NCBI RefSeq assembly: GCF_041435215.1 | Contig: NZ_CP108394.1 | Span: 7,378,001 to 7,442,000, forward strand | Length of the DNA: 64,000 nt | DNA from: Streptomyces sp. NBC_01314 | Lineage (GTDB): Bacteria > Actinomycetota > Actinomycetes > Streptomycetales > Streptomycetaceae | Direction: 5' to 3' | Shown: positions 27,293-36,187 of the stretch, in pieces | How positions within the stretch are numbered: the first letter of the stretch is position 1 | How the letters are laid out: each line of letters starts with the position of its first letter | Position numbers and translations under genes: made by a program | The notes under the pieces: generated by a model | What the model was told of the DNA's origin: nothing | The model's database searches: none | What the model saw: only the letters and a program-made list of their open reading frames with translations

Positions 27293-27607
27293 GGATGCCT
27301 CCTTGTACGCCGGCGGCGCGTGGCTCGCGCCGTGGACGATCCGTAGTCAGTCTCCCCTCATGCCTGGTGGAAGCGCCACCATGTCCCGGTAACGGGCTGG
27401 GAGTGTTTTCGACCACACCCTGATACATCCCCCGCCGCGTGCTCCCTTCACTCCCTGGTGAGCGCCCTGTCTCCCTCGAACATGGCGACGACCTCCACAC
27501 AATGCCCCGTTAGTGTGGTGGGCATGCCCGTCCGGTGACCCATCCGTGACCCGACGGATCTTGACCGCCGCACCGGAGGGCAGATAACGCACCTGGAGGT
27601 ACCCGCC
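27293..27607. promoter_or_regulatory. Divergent intergenic region with a candidate mscS promoter
   Basis: A 315-base gap between divergent HNH and mscS genes. On the plus strand TTGACC (27561-27566) and GATAAC (27583-27588), spaced by 16 bases, form a plausible promoter 20 bases before the mscS start. A small inverted repeat TGGTGG...CCACCA lies near 27365-27382. No ORF with coding character was seen. Confidence 0.35.
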
Positions 27608-28711
27608 GTGTCGTCCGTTTCTTCCCTGTCCCTCCTACTGGCCGCCGCCACGCCGTCGCCGTCCCCCTCGGAGACGTCGACGACCCCCGCGGTGCCGTCG
27701 CTGGAGGACGCCCAGGAGAGCGCGACCAACGCCGCCAGCTGGGTGGAGGAGAACTGGTCCACATGGCTGGCCATCGGTCTGCGCGTCCTGCTGATCGTGG
27801 TGATAGCGGTGGTGCTGAGAGTGTTCGTCCGGCGGGCGATCACCAAGCTCATAGACCGGATGAACCGCTCCGTGCCGGGCGTGGAGGGCGGCACCCTCGG
27901 CGGTCTGCTGGTCAACGTCGAGCGCCGCCGCCAGCGCTCCCAGGCCATCGGCTCGGTACTGCGCTCGGTCGCGTCCTTCCTCATCCTGGGCACCGCCGCC
28001 CTGATGGTCCTCGCCACCTTCGAGATCAACCTCGCACCGCTGCTGGCCTCAGCCGGTGTCGCGGGCGTCGCCATCGGTTTCGGCGCCCGGAACCTGGTCA
28101 CGGACTTCCTCTCCGGCGTCTTCATGATCCTGGAGGACCAGTACGGCGTCGGCGACACCGTCGACGCGGGTGTCGCCTCCGGCGAGGTCATCGAGGTCGG
28201 CCTGCGCGTCACCAAGCTGCGCGGTGACAACGGCGAGATCTGGTACGTCCGCAACGGCGAGGTCAAGCGCATCGGCAATCTCTCCCAGGGCTGGGCCACG
28301 GCCGGCGTCGACGTCACCGTCCGTTACGACGAGGACCTCGACAAGGTCCGCCGCACCCTCCTGGAGGTCGGCGAGGCCATGAGCAAGGAGGACCCCTGGA
28401 ACGAGCTTCTCTGGGGCCCCATCGAGGTCCTCGGCCTCGACGACGTGCTCCTGGACTCGATGGTCGTCCGCGTCTCCGCCAAGACCATGCCCGGCAAGGC
28501 CCTCACCGTCGAGCGCGAACTGCGCTGGCGCATCAAGAAGGCCTTCGACGCCGCCGACATCCCCATCGTCGGCGGCGCTCCGGCCCAGGCGGCCGACAAC
28601 CCGGACGCCGACCCGTCGGCCGGCGTCTCACCCCCGTCGGCCTACGCCTCCAGCACGTCCCCGCAGTCGGAGCGGGCTACGCCGATCGCGCCTTCGGGGG
28701 CGCCGAAGTAG
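27608..28711 (+). CDS. MscS-family mechanosensitive ion channel
   Basis: A 367-residue membrane protein. A periplasmic-side N-terminus precedes three helices (about 52-72, 108-128 and 133-155). The pore helix and beta domain show GVAGVAIGFGARNLVTDFLSGVFMILEDQYGVGDTV, the core MscS motif, followed by IWYVRNGEVKRIGNLSQGW. It releases solutes on hypo-osmotic shock. The C-terminal tail (about 330-367) is disordered and Ser/Pro-rich. The GTG start is supported by GGAGG eight bases upstream. Confidence 0.92.
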   Translation: MSSVSSLSLLLAAATPSPSPSETSTTPAVPSLEDAQESATNAASWVEENWSTWLAIGLRVLLIVVIAVVLRVFVRRAITKLIDRMNRSVPGVEGGTLGGLLVNVERRRQRSQAIGSVLRSVASFLILGTAALMVLATFEINLAPLLASAGVAGVAIGFGARNLVTDFLSGVFMILEDQYGVGDTVDAGVASGEVIEVGLRVTKLRGDNGEIWYVRNGEVKRIGNLSQGWATAGVDVTVRYDEDLDKVRRTLLEVGEAMSKEDPWNELLWGPIEVLGLDDVLLDSMVVRVSAKTMPGKALTVERELRWRIKKAFDAADIPIVGGAPAQAADNPDADPSAGVSPPSAYASSTSPQSERATPIAPSGAPK

Positions 28712-28739
28712 CGCGACGCGCGTTAGCGGTTGTGCATGA

Positions 28740-28777
28740 CAGTGGGGGCGCCCGGAATTCTCCGGGCGCCCCCACTG
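28740..28777. terminator. Bidirectional terminator
   Basis: A perfect 17-bp stem (CAGTGGGGGCGCCCGGA and its complement) with loop ATTC lies between mscS and the convergent exporter permease gene. Confidence 0.92.
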
Positions 28778-28843
28778 CTCCCCCGCACCTACCGGCGGCC
28801 CAGGAACACCCCCGTGCCTCCTGGGACGCCCGGTCTTGAGGCC

Positions 28844-30202
28844 CTACGCGTACCGCAGCTCCGTCGGACGCACCGACCGGCGCAGCAGCGGCAGCGATGT
28901 GGCCGCCGCCAGCAGACAGGCCCCGTACACCACGAGGGGGACGAGCAGTGCCCCGAGCGGCAGGATCGAGACGCCGCCCACGACCAGGGCGTACCAGATG
29001 GCGATCGCCGTGCCCCCGACCCCGGCCACCAGCATCGACGGCACCAGCGGCAGGGCGGTCTCCAGGAGCAGGGCCCGGCCCAGCACCTCGTAGGGCACCC
29101 CCGCGGCGACCTGCGCGGCCAGGCCCCGGCGGCGGGTGGCGAGCGACTCGGCGGTGCCGACGGCCAGCCCGAAAAGGGTGATGGCGAAACCGACGAGGAT
29201 CGCGGCGGCCGCCAGGTTCAGCCCGGTGACGTAGAACGCCCTCTCGGCGAGGTAGTCGGTGCCGTTCACCACCGCGAGCAGTCCTTGCCGTATGCCGATG
29301 AACCCGCTGCCCACGACGGTCCCCATGAGGACGGCCGCGTGGGTGCGGGCCGAGGTCCACGGGTCGTCGCGCAGCCGCTCGGCGGCGATCAGCACCGCCG
29401 GGGTCTCGGCGCGCGCGGCGAGCAGTCGGCCGGTGAGCTTCGAGACCGTGCCCGAGAGCCACACCGCGCCCGCGCCCACCGCGAGCAGTGCGCCGGAGAT
29501 GGTCAGCGGGGCGTAGCTGGGTGAACGGTCAGGCATGTCGCGGTTGGTGTTGGCGACGAAGAGCAGTGCCCCGAGCACCACCAGCGCCACCGCGCCCAGG
29601 AACACCCACCCGGGCCCACGGCCCGTGCTCGGCCGCACCCGGCGCACCCAGCCCAGCGGAGAGGCCACCACGCGGCGCAGCGCCAGCGCACTCGCGACCG
29701 CGCCCAGCGCCGGAACCCCCAGCGCCACCAGGGCGATGCCGACCCAGGCCAGGGCGGGCGGGCTGGACCACACGCCCAGCAGAAGCAGCACGAAGAAGAC
29801 CGTGACGACCAGGGAGCCGACCAGACAGGCCGCTGCCGTCTCCAGCGCCGCGATCCGGCGCACCTGGGCCGCCGATGCCCCGGCCAGCCGCAGCCCGGCC
29901 AGTCGCCGGTCACGGTGCATGGCGCCGACACGGGTGCACTGGCCGAGGAACCCGAGCACCGGGACCAGCAGGAGCAGCAGGGTGACGATCACCCCGGAGC
30001 GCTCGCCGGGGTGGTTCAGCAGCCCGCTGGCGAACTGCACGCTGTACTGGCCCTCCAGCGAGGCCAGTGCGGCCGCCGCCATGCCGAAGCCGGTGGCCAG
30101 GGCCGCCCCGAGGGCGGTCAGCGTCACCCGCCACCACTCCCGCCGGTCGGAGCCCCGCGTCAGCAGGACGGCCAGCCGGAGATCGTTCGCCAGCGTGCTC
30201 AC
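28844..30202 (-). CDS. FtsX-like ABC transporter permease
   Basis: A 452-residue membrane protein with about eight to ten predicted helices and MacB/FtsX-type permease regions in the first and last thirds (for example LFGLAVGTAESLATRRRGLAAQVAAGVPY and the matching MHRDRRLAGLRLAGASAAQVRRIAALE). The repeated RRLAxLRxAGA element is the cytoplasmic coupling loop. It begins with GTG overlapping the ATPase gene stop (GTGA), so permease and ATPase are made together. Export of a peptide, lipid or drug is likely; the substrate is unknown. Confidence 0.85.
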   Translation of the reverse strand: MSTLANDLRLAVLLTRGSDRREWWRVTLTALGAALATGFGMAAAALASLEGQYSVQFASGLLNHPGERSGVIVTLLLLLVPVLGFLGQCTRVGAMHRDRRLAGLRLAGASAAQVRRIAALETAAACLVGSLVVTVFFVLLLLGVWSSPPALAWVGIALVALGVPALGAVASALALRRVVASPLGWVRRVRPSTGRGPGWVFLGAVALVVLGALLFVANTNRDMPDRSPSYAPLTISGALLAVGAGAVWLSGTVSKLTGRLLAARAETPAVLIAAERLRDDPWTSARTHAAVLMGTVVGSGFIGIRQGLLAVVNGTDYLAERAFYVTGLNLAAAAILVGFAITLFGLAVGTAESLATRRRGLAAQVAAGVPYEVLGRALLLETALPLVPSMLVAGVGGTAIAIWYALVVGGVSILPLGALLVPLVVYGACLLAAATSLPLLRRSVRPTELRYA

Positions 30203-30912
30203 CGGGTCACCTCCAGCGCGGCGTCGGCCTCGGACGCCACGACCCCGTCCTTCAGCGTGACCTCCCGGTCCGCGTACGCCGCGGTCTGCGCGTCGTGCGT
30301 GATCAGCAGCATCGCCGTACCGGACTCCCGGGCCGCGTGCGTCAGCGCCGCCATCACCTGCTCGCTCGCCAGCGAGTCCAGTGCCCCGGTCGGCTCGTCC
30401 GCGAACACCACCTTCGGCGCGGTCACCAGCGCCCGCGCCAGCGACACCCGCTGCGCCTGCCCGCCGCTCATCTCACCGGGCCGCTGCTCCTCCTGCCCAC
30501 GCACGCCGAACCGCTCCAGCCACTCACCGGCGCGCTCCCGCGCCTCCTTGCGGGCCGTGCCGGCCAGCAGCAGCGGCAGCGCGACATTGTCGACGGCCGT
30601 CAGCTCCGGTATCAGCTGCCCGAACTGGAAGACGACCCCGAAGTCCGTCCGGCGCAGCTCGCTCAACTCCTTCTCGGGAAGCTGGTCGAGCCGCTTCCCG
30701 GCGTACGCCACCGAGCCCTCGTCGGGGCGGACGATGCCCGCGAGACAGTGCAGCAACGTGGACTTCCCGCTGCCGCTGGCCCCGGTGACGGCGAGGATCT
30801 CGCCCTCGCCCAGCTCCACCGAGGTGCCGCGCAGCGCCCGCGTCCTGCCGTGCTCCTTCACGAGGCCGCGGGCCGCGAGCAGCGGCACAGGGCTGGGGTT
30901 CTTCTCGTTCAT
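30199..30912 (-). CDS. ABC transporter ATPase (LolD/MacB-type)
   Basis: A 237-residue ATPase. It has Walker A TGASGSGKST, Q-loop VVFQFGQLIPELTAVDN, signature MSGGQAQRVSLARALV, Walker B VVFADEPTGALD and the switch His in LLITHD. PTGALD is typical of the FtsE/LolD/MacB exporter subgroup. It starts by an ATGA overlap with the PadR regulator gene and ends by a GTGA overlap with the permease, giving a tight three-gene operon. Confidence 0.92.
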   Translation of the reverse strand: MNEKNPSPVPLLAARGLVKEHGRTRALRGTSVELGEGEILAVTGASGSGKSTLLHCLAGIVRPDEGSVAYAGKRLDQLPEKELSELRRTDFGVVFQFGQLIPELTAVDNVALPLLLAGTARKEARERAGEWLERFGVRGQEEQRPGEMSGGQAQRVSLARALVTAPKVVFADEPTGALDSLASEQVMAALTHAARESGTAMLLITHDAQTAAYADREVTLKDGVVASEADAALEVTR

Positions 30913-31442
30913 GCTGCGTCGACCTCCGCGGTCAGGGTGGTCAGCCGGGCCGCGGTGGTGTTCATCCAGCGGAGATCGGCGTCGAGATGGTTGAGGGCGT
31001 AGTCCGCCGCGAGCACGGTCGCGAGATCGGCACCCGGCGCGGTCTTCACGGCGGTCAGCTCCCGCATGCGTGCCATGTGCGCGGTGCGCTGCGCCCGCAG
31101 GTAGGCGGCCGGGTCGCCGTCGGCGAGGATCGAGACGACGAGCTTGGCGAAGATCTCGTTCGTGACGAACGGCGCGGGCGGCGTGATCTCCCCGGCCCAC
31201 TCGGCCAGTTCGCGGGCCCCCTTGTCCGTGGAGCGGTACGACGTCCGCTCCGGGCCGCTGTCCGCCGCGGTGCCGTCGATCTCCGCGAGCCCGTCGCGGA
31301 CCAGCCGTTGCAGGGTCGTGTAGACCTGCCCGTAGGCCAGCGGGCGGGCCTGCGGAAAGCGTTCGTCGTGCCGTCGCTTGAGGTCGTAGCCATGGCTCGG
31401 CCCACTGGCGAGCAGGCCCAACAGGATGTGACGGGTGCTCAT
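30909..31442 (-). CDS. PadR-family transcriptional regulator of the exporter operon
   Basis: A 177-residue regulator. The PadR winged helix spans residues 1-80 (STRHILLGLLASGPSHGYDLKRRHDERFPQARPLAYGQVYTTLQRLVRDGLAEI), followed by the helical dimerisation domain ending in LDADLRWMNTTAARL. The ATG at 31442 is set by the universal HILLGLL start. It is first in the operon with the ABC exporter and would repress it until its ligand, often the exported compound, binds. A long palindrome overlaps its promoter region. Confidence 0.9.
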   Translation of the reverse strand: MSTRHILLGLLASGPSHGYDLKRRHDERFPQARPLAYGQVYTTLQRLVRDGLAEIDGTAADSGPERTSYRSTDKGARELAEWAGEITPPAPFVTNEIFAKLVVSILADGDPAAYLRAQRTAHMARMRELTAVKTAPGADLATVLAADYALNHLDADLRWMNTTAARLTTLTAEVDAA

Positions 31443-31451
31443 GGAGATCAG

Positions 31452-31481
31452 TATGCACTGAGTACATGTACTGAGTGAATA
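31452..31481. promoter_or_regulatory. Candidate PadR operator (30-bp imperfect palindrome)
   Basis: The core AGTACATGTACT (31461-31472) is a perfect 12-bp palindrome. It extends on each side with CACT and TAT elements to a 30-bp palindrome with two mismatched pairs. It lies 10-39 bases upstream of the padR start codon, where it would block transcription of the whole operon. Confidence 0.7.
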
Positions 31482-31653
31482 GTGATCGGAGGAACGGTCC
31501 GGCCATGCCGATGCCGGAGGAGCCGGGGCCCCTCCGTACAAGTGACCAAAACCACGATGTACGGTCACCCACGTCTGCGGCGGCGCCCGCTGGGTAGGGC
31601 TGGAGTACCCCGGACCCGCACCCCATCGCCGTACGACGACAAGGAGGCCCCCC

Positions 31654-31890
31654 ATGGCCGCACCGGCTCACCTTCCGACCCCGGCCCGCTCCAAACGCAC
31701 GGCGGAGCCCTACGAGCTCCACGAGCCCCATGTCTGCGTCTTCAGCGCCGAGGGCCCCTGTGCCGACGTTCCGCTGACCAGCGAGCCTCCGCTCCCCGAC
31801 GCCGAACCCCTCACCAGCGAGCCGCCCCTCACCGAGGCGGCCCCCCTCACCAGTGAACCCACGTCCCACGGCGCCGCATCGGGGGTCTAG
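31654..31890 (+). CDS. Small protein of unknown function with PLTSEPP repeats
   Basis: A 78-residue protein. AAGGAGG (31641-31647) six bases before the ATG makes translation very likely. It has HEPHVCVFSAEGPC in the middle and then three repeats of about 12 residues beginning PLTSEPP, ending the protein in a disordered acidic/proline tail. No signal peptide or membrane helix. Its stop is followed immediately by the malQ ATG, so malQ is translationally coupled to it. It has only two cysteines and no leader-like protease site, so a RiPP precursor is possible but weakly supported. Confidence 0.65.
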   Translation: MAAPAHLPTPARSKRTAEPYELHEPHVCVFSAEGPCADVPLTSEPPLPDAEPLTSEPPLTEAAPLTSEPTSHGAASGV

Positions 31891-34002
31891 ATGCACGAAG
31901 ACCCAGGGGGTTCGAGCCCGATGCCCGAGACCCCGCTGGCCCGGCTCGCCGCCCTGCACGGCGTCGCCACCTCCTACAGCCCCTCCCCGGACCGTACGGT
32001 CGCGGCCTCGGGCGGCGCGGTCGTGGCCGCTCTCGCCGCACTGGACGTCGACGCGAGCACCCCCGAGGCCGTGACCGCCGCCCTCGCGGCACGCGAACGG
32101 CAGCTGGGCGCACGGCTGCTGCCGCCGACCGTGGTCTGCTGGGCCGACGGCGGGCCCCCCGCCGCGCTGACCGCCCTCCCGGACGGCACCCGGCTGCGCA
32201 TCGAGACCGAGCAGGGCGAACTCCGCTCCGGCGTCGAGAAGCTGCCCCCGGGCGTCCACGCCCTGCGTGCCGCCGCCCCCGACGGCCGCACCGCCGAGGC
32301 CAACCTCGTCGTGGCCCCGGCCCGGCTGCCCGCCCCGCCCGGCCGCACGTACGGTCTCCTCGTCCAGCTCTACTCCCTCCTCTCGCAGCGCAGCTGGGGC
32401 ATGGGCGACCTCGGAGACCTCGCCGAACTCACCGCCTGGGCCGGCCGCGCCCTCGGCGCCGGATTCGTCCAGGTCAACCCGCTGCACGCGGCCGTCCCCG
32501 GCACCCCCACCGACCCCTCCCCGTACCGCCCCTCGTCCCGCCGCTACCCCGACCCCGTCCACCTGCGCGTCGAGGACGTACCGGAGTACCCGTACGCCCT
32601 CTCCTCCGCCTCCTCGTCCCCCGAGGAGCGCGACCGCGTCGGCGCGCTGCTGGAACGGGCCGTGCGCCTGCGGGAGTCCGTCCTGTCCAAGGGCGAGCTG
32701 ATCGACCGGGACGCGGTGTGGGACCTCAAACGCGAGGCCCTGGAACTGGTGCGCGCCGTGCCGCTCGGTCCCGGGCGGCGGGCCGCCTACTGGGACTTCC
32801 TCGCCGAGGAGGGCGAGGCGCTGGAGGACCATGCCACCTGGTGCGCGCTCGCCGAGGTCCACGGCTCCGACTGGTCGCGCTGGCCGACGGGCCTGCGCGA
32901 CCCGCGCTCCGCCGAAACGGCCCGCGCCCGGGGCGAGTTGATGGACCGCGTCGACTTCCACACCCGCCTGGCCTGGCTGACCGACGCCCAACTCGGCACC
33001 GCGCAACGCTCCGCGCGCGACGCGGGCATGCCGATCGGCCTGGTGCACGACCTGGCCGTCGGCGTCCATCCCGGCGGCGCCGACGCCTGGGCCCAGCAGG
33101 AGCACTTCGCGGCCGGCATGTCCGTCGGCGCGCCCCCCGACGCCTTCAACTCCCGCGGCCAGGACTGGGGCCTGCCCCCCTGGCGCCCCGACCGCCTCGC
33201 CGAGTCCGGCTACGCCCCCTACCGCCACCTCCTGCGCGCCCTCCTCCGCCACGCGGGCGCCCTCCGCATCGACCACGTCATGGGCCTGTTCCGCCTCTGG
33301 TGGGTCCCGCAGGGCCAGGCACCGACCGAGGGCACGTACGTCCGCTACGACGCCGACGCCATGCTCGCGATCCTGGTCCTGGAGGCGTCACGGGCCGGCG
33401 CCCTGGTGATCGGCGAGGACCTCGGCACGGTCGAGCCGGGCGTCCGTGAGGCCCTCGACGCCCGCGGCGTCCTGGGCACGTCCGTCCTCTGGTTCGAACG
33501 CGACTGGGAGGGGACCGGCCGCCCGCTCCCGCCCGAACGCTGGCGCGCGAACTGTCTCGCCACCGCCACCACCCACGACCTCCCGCCCACCGCCTCCCGG
33601 CTGACCTGCGACCACGTCGACCTCCGCCACGGCCTGGGCCTGCTCACCCGTTCCCTGGACGAGGAGCGGGCGGAGGCCGCCGCCGACGCGGGCGAATGGC
33701 TGGCCCTCCTCGCCCGGCTGGGTCTGCTGGACGGCGCAGGCGGCGGCATCTCCACCACCTCCGAGGAGGACCGGATCCAGGCCCTCCACCGCTTCCTCCT
33801 CCGGACCCCCGCCCGCATGATCGGTCTCTGGCTCCCCGACACTCTCGGCGACCGCCGCCCCCAGAACCTCCCCGGCACGTGGGACCAGTACCCGAACTGG
33901 CGCCTGCCGATCGCCGACGCGTCCGGCCGCCCGGTGACCCTGGAGGACCTGGCGGCGTCACCTCGGCTGTACGCCCTGGTGGATGTGCTGAGGGGCGCGT
34001 GA
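31891..34002 (+). CDS. malQ: 4-alpha-glucanotransferase (amylomaltase)
   Basis: A 703-residue GH77 enzyme that moves alpha-1,4-glucan segments between maltodextrins. An N-terminal beta domain of about 150 residues, usual in actinobacterial MalQ, precedes the barrel. Barrel motifs are SQRSWGMGDLGDL, QVNPLHA, PYRPSSRRYPDP, NSRGQDWGLPPW, LRIDHVMGLFRLWW (catalytic nucleophile Asp), VIGEDLGTVEPGV (acid/base Glu) and ATTHDLPPTA (transition-state Asp). The ATG at 31891 directly follows the upstream stop; ATG at 31921 is an alternative that fits the usual MPETPLARLAALHG start. The nearest neighbours are not maltose genes. Confidence 0.92.
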   Translation: MHEDPGGSSPMPETPLARLAALHGVATSYSPSPDRTVAASGGAVVAALAALDVDASTPEAVTAALAARERQLGARLLPPTVVCWADGGPPAALTALPDGTRLRIETEQGELRSGVEKLPPGVHALRAAAPDGRTAEANLVVAPARLPAPPGRTYGLLVQLYSLLSQRSWGMGDLGDLAELTAWAGRALGAGFVQVNPLHAAVPGTPTDPSPYRPSSRRYPDPVHLRVEDVPEYPYALSSASSSPEERDRVGALLERAVRLRESVLSKGELIDRDAVWDLKREALELVRAVPLGPGRRAAYWDFLAEEGEALEDHATWCALAEVHGSDWSRWPTGLRDPRSAETARARGELMDRVDFHTRLAWLTDAQLGTAQRSARDAGMPIGLVHDLAVGVHPGGADAWAQQEHFAAGMSVGAPPDAFNSRGQDWGLPPWRPDRLAESGYAPYRHLLRALLRHAGALRIDHVMGLFRLWWVPQGQAPTEGTYVRYDADAMLAILVLEASRAGALVIGEDLGTVEPGVREALDARGVLGTSVLWFERDWEGTGRPLPPERWRANCLATATTHDLPPTASRLTCDHVDLRHGLGLLTRSLDEERAEAAADAGEWLALLARLGLLDGAGGGISTTSEEDRIQALHRFLLRTPARMIGLWLPDTLGDRRPQNLPGTWDQYPNWRLPIADASGRPVTLEDLAASPRLYALVDVLRGA

Positions 34003-34068
34003 GAGTGGCCCCTTCGCTATCGCACCCCCGGCCGAGCGAAGCTCACCCACGTTCGTTACCTTTAGCGC

Positions 34069-34332
34069 GTGGACAAGAAGGTGGACAAGAAGAACGCCCT
34101 GCGCGCCGGCGCCCTGGCTGCCGGTACGACGCTGATGATGCTGCTCATGTCGTCCCCCGCGCTCGCGGTGACGCCCGACGACGGCGACGACCCGGGTCTG
34201 GGCCTCAGCGTGTTCGAGACGCTCGGCCTCTACGTCGTGGCGCCGCTCGCGCTGTTCGCGGTGATCGCCGGTCTGGTGATGGTCCTGGACGGGTCGACGG
34301 ACCGTCGGCCGAAGGCCAGGGCGAAGGCCTGA
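34069..34332 (+). CDS. Small membrane protein of unknown function
   Basis: An 87-residue protein. A basic start (DKKVDKKNALR) and hydrophobic stretch ending ALAV resemble a signal peptide; a second hydrophobic helix (TLGLYVVAPLALFAVIAGLVMVL) and a basic tail RRPKARAKA follow, giving either two helices or one after cleavage. The first 12 bases GTGGACAAGAAG are duplicated, so GTG at 34069 or at 34081 may start translation. No family is recognised. Confidence 0.65.
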   Translation: MDKKVDKKNALRAGALAAGTTLMMLLMSSPALAVTPDDGDDPGLGLSVFETLGLYVVAPLALFAVIAGLVMVLDGSTDRRPKARAKA

Positions 34333-34367
34333 CCCGCCTCCGCTCCGCCTTTCCCGACGCTTTGCAT

Positions 34368-34409
34368 CGAGGGCACCCTCCGCACACCTGTGCGCCGTGG
34401 GTGCCCTCG
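34368..34409. terminator. Terminator between the small membrane protein gene and marR
   Basis: An 11-bp stem CGAGGGCACCC/GGGTGCCCTCG encloses an inner GCACA CC TGTGC stem, giving a two-tier hairpin between convergent genes. Confidence 0.8.
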
Positions 34410-34443
34410 TCGTGTTCCTGGGGGTACGGCTCCTCGGCCGCGG

Positions 34444-34962
34444 TTACGCCCCCATCCCCACCACCAGCGTCCTCAACAGGTCGGCCAGTTGGCCGGCCTG
34501 TTCGTCGCTCAGGTGGGAGAGCGCCTCGGTCTGGACGGCGAGGCCCGCGACGAGGGCCTCGTCGATCAGGCGCAGCCCTTCGTCGGTGAGGGTGACCTGG
34601 AGGGCGCGGCGGTCGTGCGGGTCGGGGGAGCGGCGGAGAAGGCCGGCGCGTTCGAGTTTGTCGAGGCGTCCGGTCATGCCGCCGGTGGTGAGCATGAGGG
34701 TGGCGGAGAGTTCGCGGGGCGAGAGCGTGTACGGCTCGCCGGACCGCCGCAGGGTCGCTAGCACGTCGAACTCACCGCGTGAGATCCCGAACCGCGTGTA
34801 CGCCTTCTCCGTTCGGTCGCCGAGGGCTCGCGAGAGCCGGTAGACGCGGCCGAACACCGCCATCGCGGTGGTGTCGAGGTCGGGCCGCGCGACCGCCCAC
34901 TGGTCGACGATCGCGTCGACGGGGTCGCGGAGGGGCTGGTCGGGCTCAGGGCGCGCGTTCAT
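34444..34962 (-). CDS. MarR-family transcriptional regulator
   Basis: A 172-residue regulator. The winged helix includes RGEFDVLATLRRSGEPYTLSPRELSATLMLTTGGMTGRLDKLERAGLLRRSPDPHDRRALQVTLTDEG, with the DPHDRR wing typical of MarR. It dimerises through its N- and C-terminal helices. It is divergent from an EamA-type transporter gene 138 bases away and probably represses that gene and itself from the shared region. No strong ribosome-binding site precedes its ATG. Confidence 0.92.
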   Translation of the reverse strand: MNARPEPDQPLRDPVDAIVDQWAVARPDLDTTAMAVFGRVYRLSRALGDRTEKAYTRFGISRGEFDVLATLRRSGEPYTLSPRELSATLMLTTGGMTGRLDKLERAGLLRRSPDPHDRRALQVTLTDEGLRLIDEALVAGLAVQTEALSHLSDEQAGQLADLLRTLVVGMGA

Positions 34963-35002
34963 GGGGTGAGTATCGGATGCCTATGGGTCGGCCGCAAGAA
35001 AG

Positions 35003-35050
35003 TAGCTTGACGGAAAGTGGCTTAACGCTAAGCTAATAGCGAGCAAGCTA
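35003..35050. promoter_or_regulatory. Divergent promoter and candidate MarR operator
   Basis: GCTTA ACGC TAAGC (35020-35033) is a short palindrome, flanked by further AGCTT/AAGCT half-sites at 35003-35008 and 35045-35050. On the plus strand TTGACG (35007-35012) and TAAGCT (35029-35034), 16 bases apart, form a promoter that the palindrome overlaps. This fits repression of the EamA gene by MarR. Confidence 0.55.
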
Positions 35051-35100
35051 AATCGAACACGTCGATCGAGCAGACCCTCCCGCCGAGAAGGACGCGCCCC

Positions 35101-36048
35101 ATGACCGCGCACACCGCGCAGACCGCGAGTCGTCTCCCCCTCATCGCCCTGACCGCACTCGCCCCCCTCTCCTGGGGCACCACCTACGCCGTGACCACGG
35201 AGTTCCTGCCGGCCGACCGCCCCCTGTTCACGGGCCTGGTGCGGGCGCTCCCGGCGGGGCTGCTGCTCCTGGCGATCTCACGTAGGCTGCCGAGCGGGGT
35301 CTGGTGGTGGAAGGCCTCGGTGCTGGGCGCGCTGAACATCGGCGCCTTCTTCCCGCTGCTCTTCCTCTCCGCGTACCGGCTGCCGGGCGGTATGGCGGCG
35401 GTCGTCGGCTCGGTCGGTCCGCTGTTCGTCGCGGGCCTGGCGACCGTGCTGCTGGGGGAGCGGCCGACCGTACGCACGCTGCTCACCGGGATCGCCGCGG
35501 CCCTCGGCGTGAGCCTGATCGTGCTGAAGGCGGCGGGCGCGCTGGACCCGGTCGGGTTGCTCGCGGCGCTCGCCTCCACCGCCTCCATGTCCACCGGCAC
35601 GGTCCTCACCAAACGGTGGGGGCGCCCGGCCGGCGTAGGCCCGCTCGCCCTCAGCGGGTGGCAACTGACCGCGGGCGGCCTCCTGATCGCGCCGGTGGCC
35701 TTCCTCGTCGAGGGCGCGCCCCCGGCCCTGGACACCCGGGCGGTCGGCGGCTACCTCTATCTGGCCCTCGCCAACACCGCCGTCTCCTACTGGCTCTGGT
35801 TCCGGGGCATCGGCCGGCTCTCCGCCACCCAGGTCACCTTCCTCGGCCCCCTCTCCCCCCTCACCGCGGCCGTCGTCGGCTGGGCGGCCCTCGGCCAGTC
35901 CCTCACCCCCCTCCAACTCCTCGGCATGACCATCGCCTTCGGCGCGACGATCCTGGGCCAGCTCCAGCCGCGTTCCCCGATGCCGACCGGCCGCCCGCGA
36001 AGAGCGCCACGCGGTGGAGCGCGACGCCGGGCGTCAACCACCGTCTAG
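35101..36048 (+). CDS. EamA/DMT-family transporter
   Basis: A 315-residue membrane protein with ten predicted helices in two EamA repeats (LTALAPLSWGTTYAVTTEFLP near the N-terminus; VGLLAALASTASMSTGTVLTKRW near the middle). The family exports metabolites or drugs. The AAGGA site precedes the ATG. The C-terminal 20 residues are basic and disordered. Divergent from MarR, which is the likely repressor. Confidence 0.9.
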   Translation: MTAHTAQTASRLPLIALTALAPLSWGTTYAVTTEFLPADRPLFTGLVRALPAGLLLLAISRRLPSGVWWWKASVLGALNIGAFFPLLFLSAYRLPGGMAAVVGSVGPLFVAGLATVLLGERPTVRTLLTGIAAALGVSLIVLKAAGALDPVGLLAALASTASMSTGTVLTKRWGRPAGVGPLALSGWQLTAGGLLIAPVAFLVEGAPPALDTRAVGGYLYLALANTAVSYWLWFRGIGRLSATQVTFLGPLSPLTAAVVGWAALGQSLTPLQLLGMTIAFGATILGQLQPRSPMPTGRPRRAPRGGARRRASTTV

Positions 36049-36107
36049 GGACACCGGTCCGGCACGGGCCCGAGACGAAGTCCGGCACGGGAAGTCCGGC
36101 ACAGAAA

Positions 36108-36139
36108 AGGGGCGCCCGGTGAGATCACCGGGCGCCCCT
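36108..36139. terminator. Bidirectional terminator
   Basis: A perfect 15-bp inverted repeat (AGGGGCGCCCGGTGA and its complement, two central bases) separates the convergent eamA-like and pepN genes. Three copies of GTCCGGCACGG lie just before it. Confidence 0.88.
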
Positions 36140-36187
36140 CGTCGTACGTCTGTCCGGGCCGCCCCGGGGTCGTACGAACGGCCTTCG

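Noticed and set aside
30199..33276. Long minus-strand frame extending the ABC ATPase upstream through padR and malQ
   Set aside because: Only the part from 30912 downward shows ABC motifs; the remainder is antisense to malQ or out of frame with padR.
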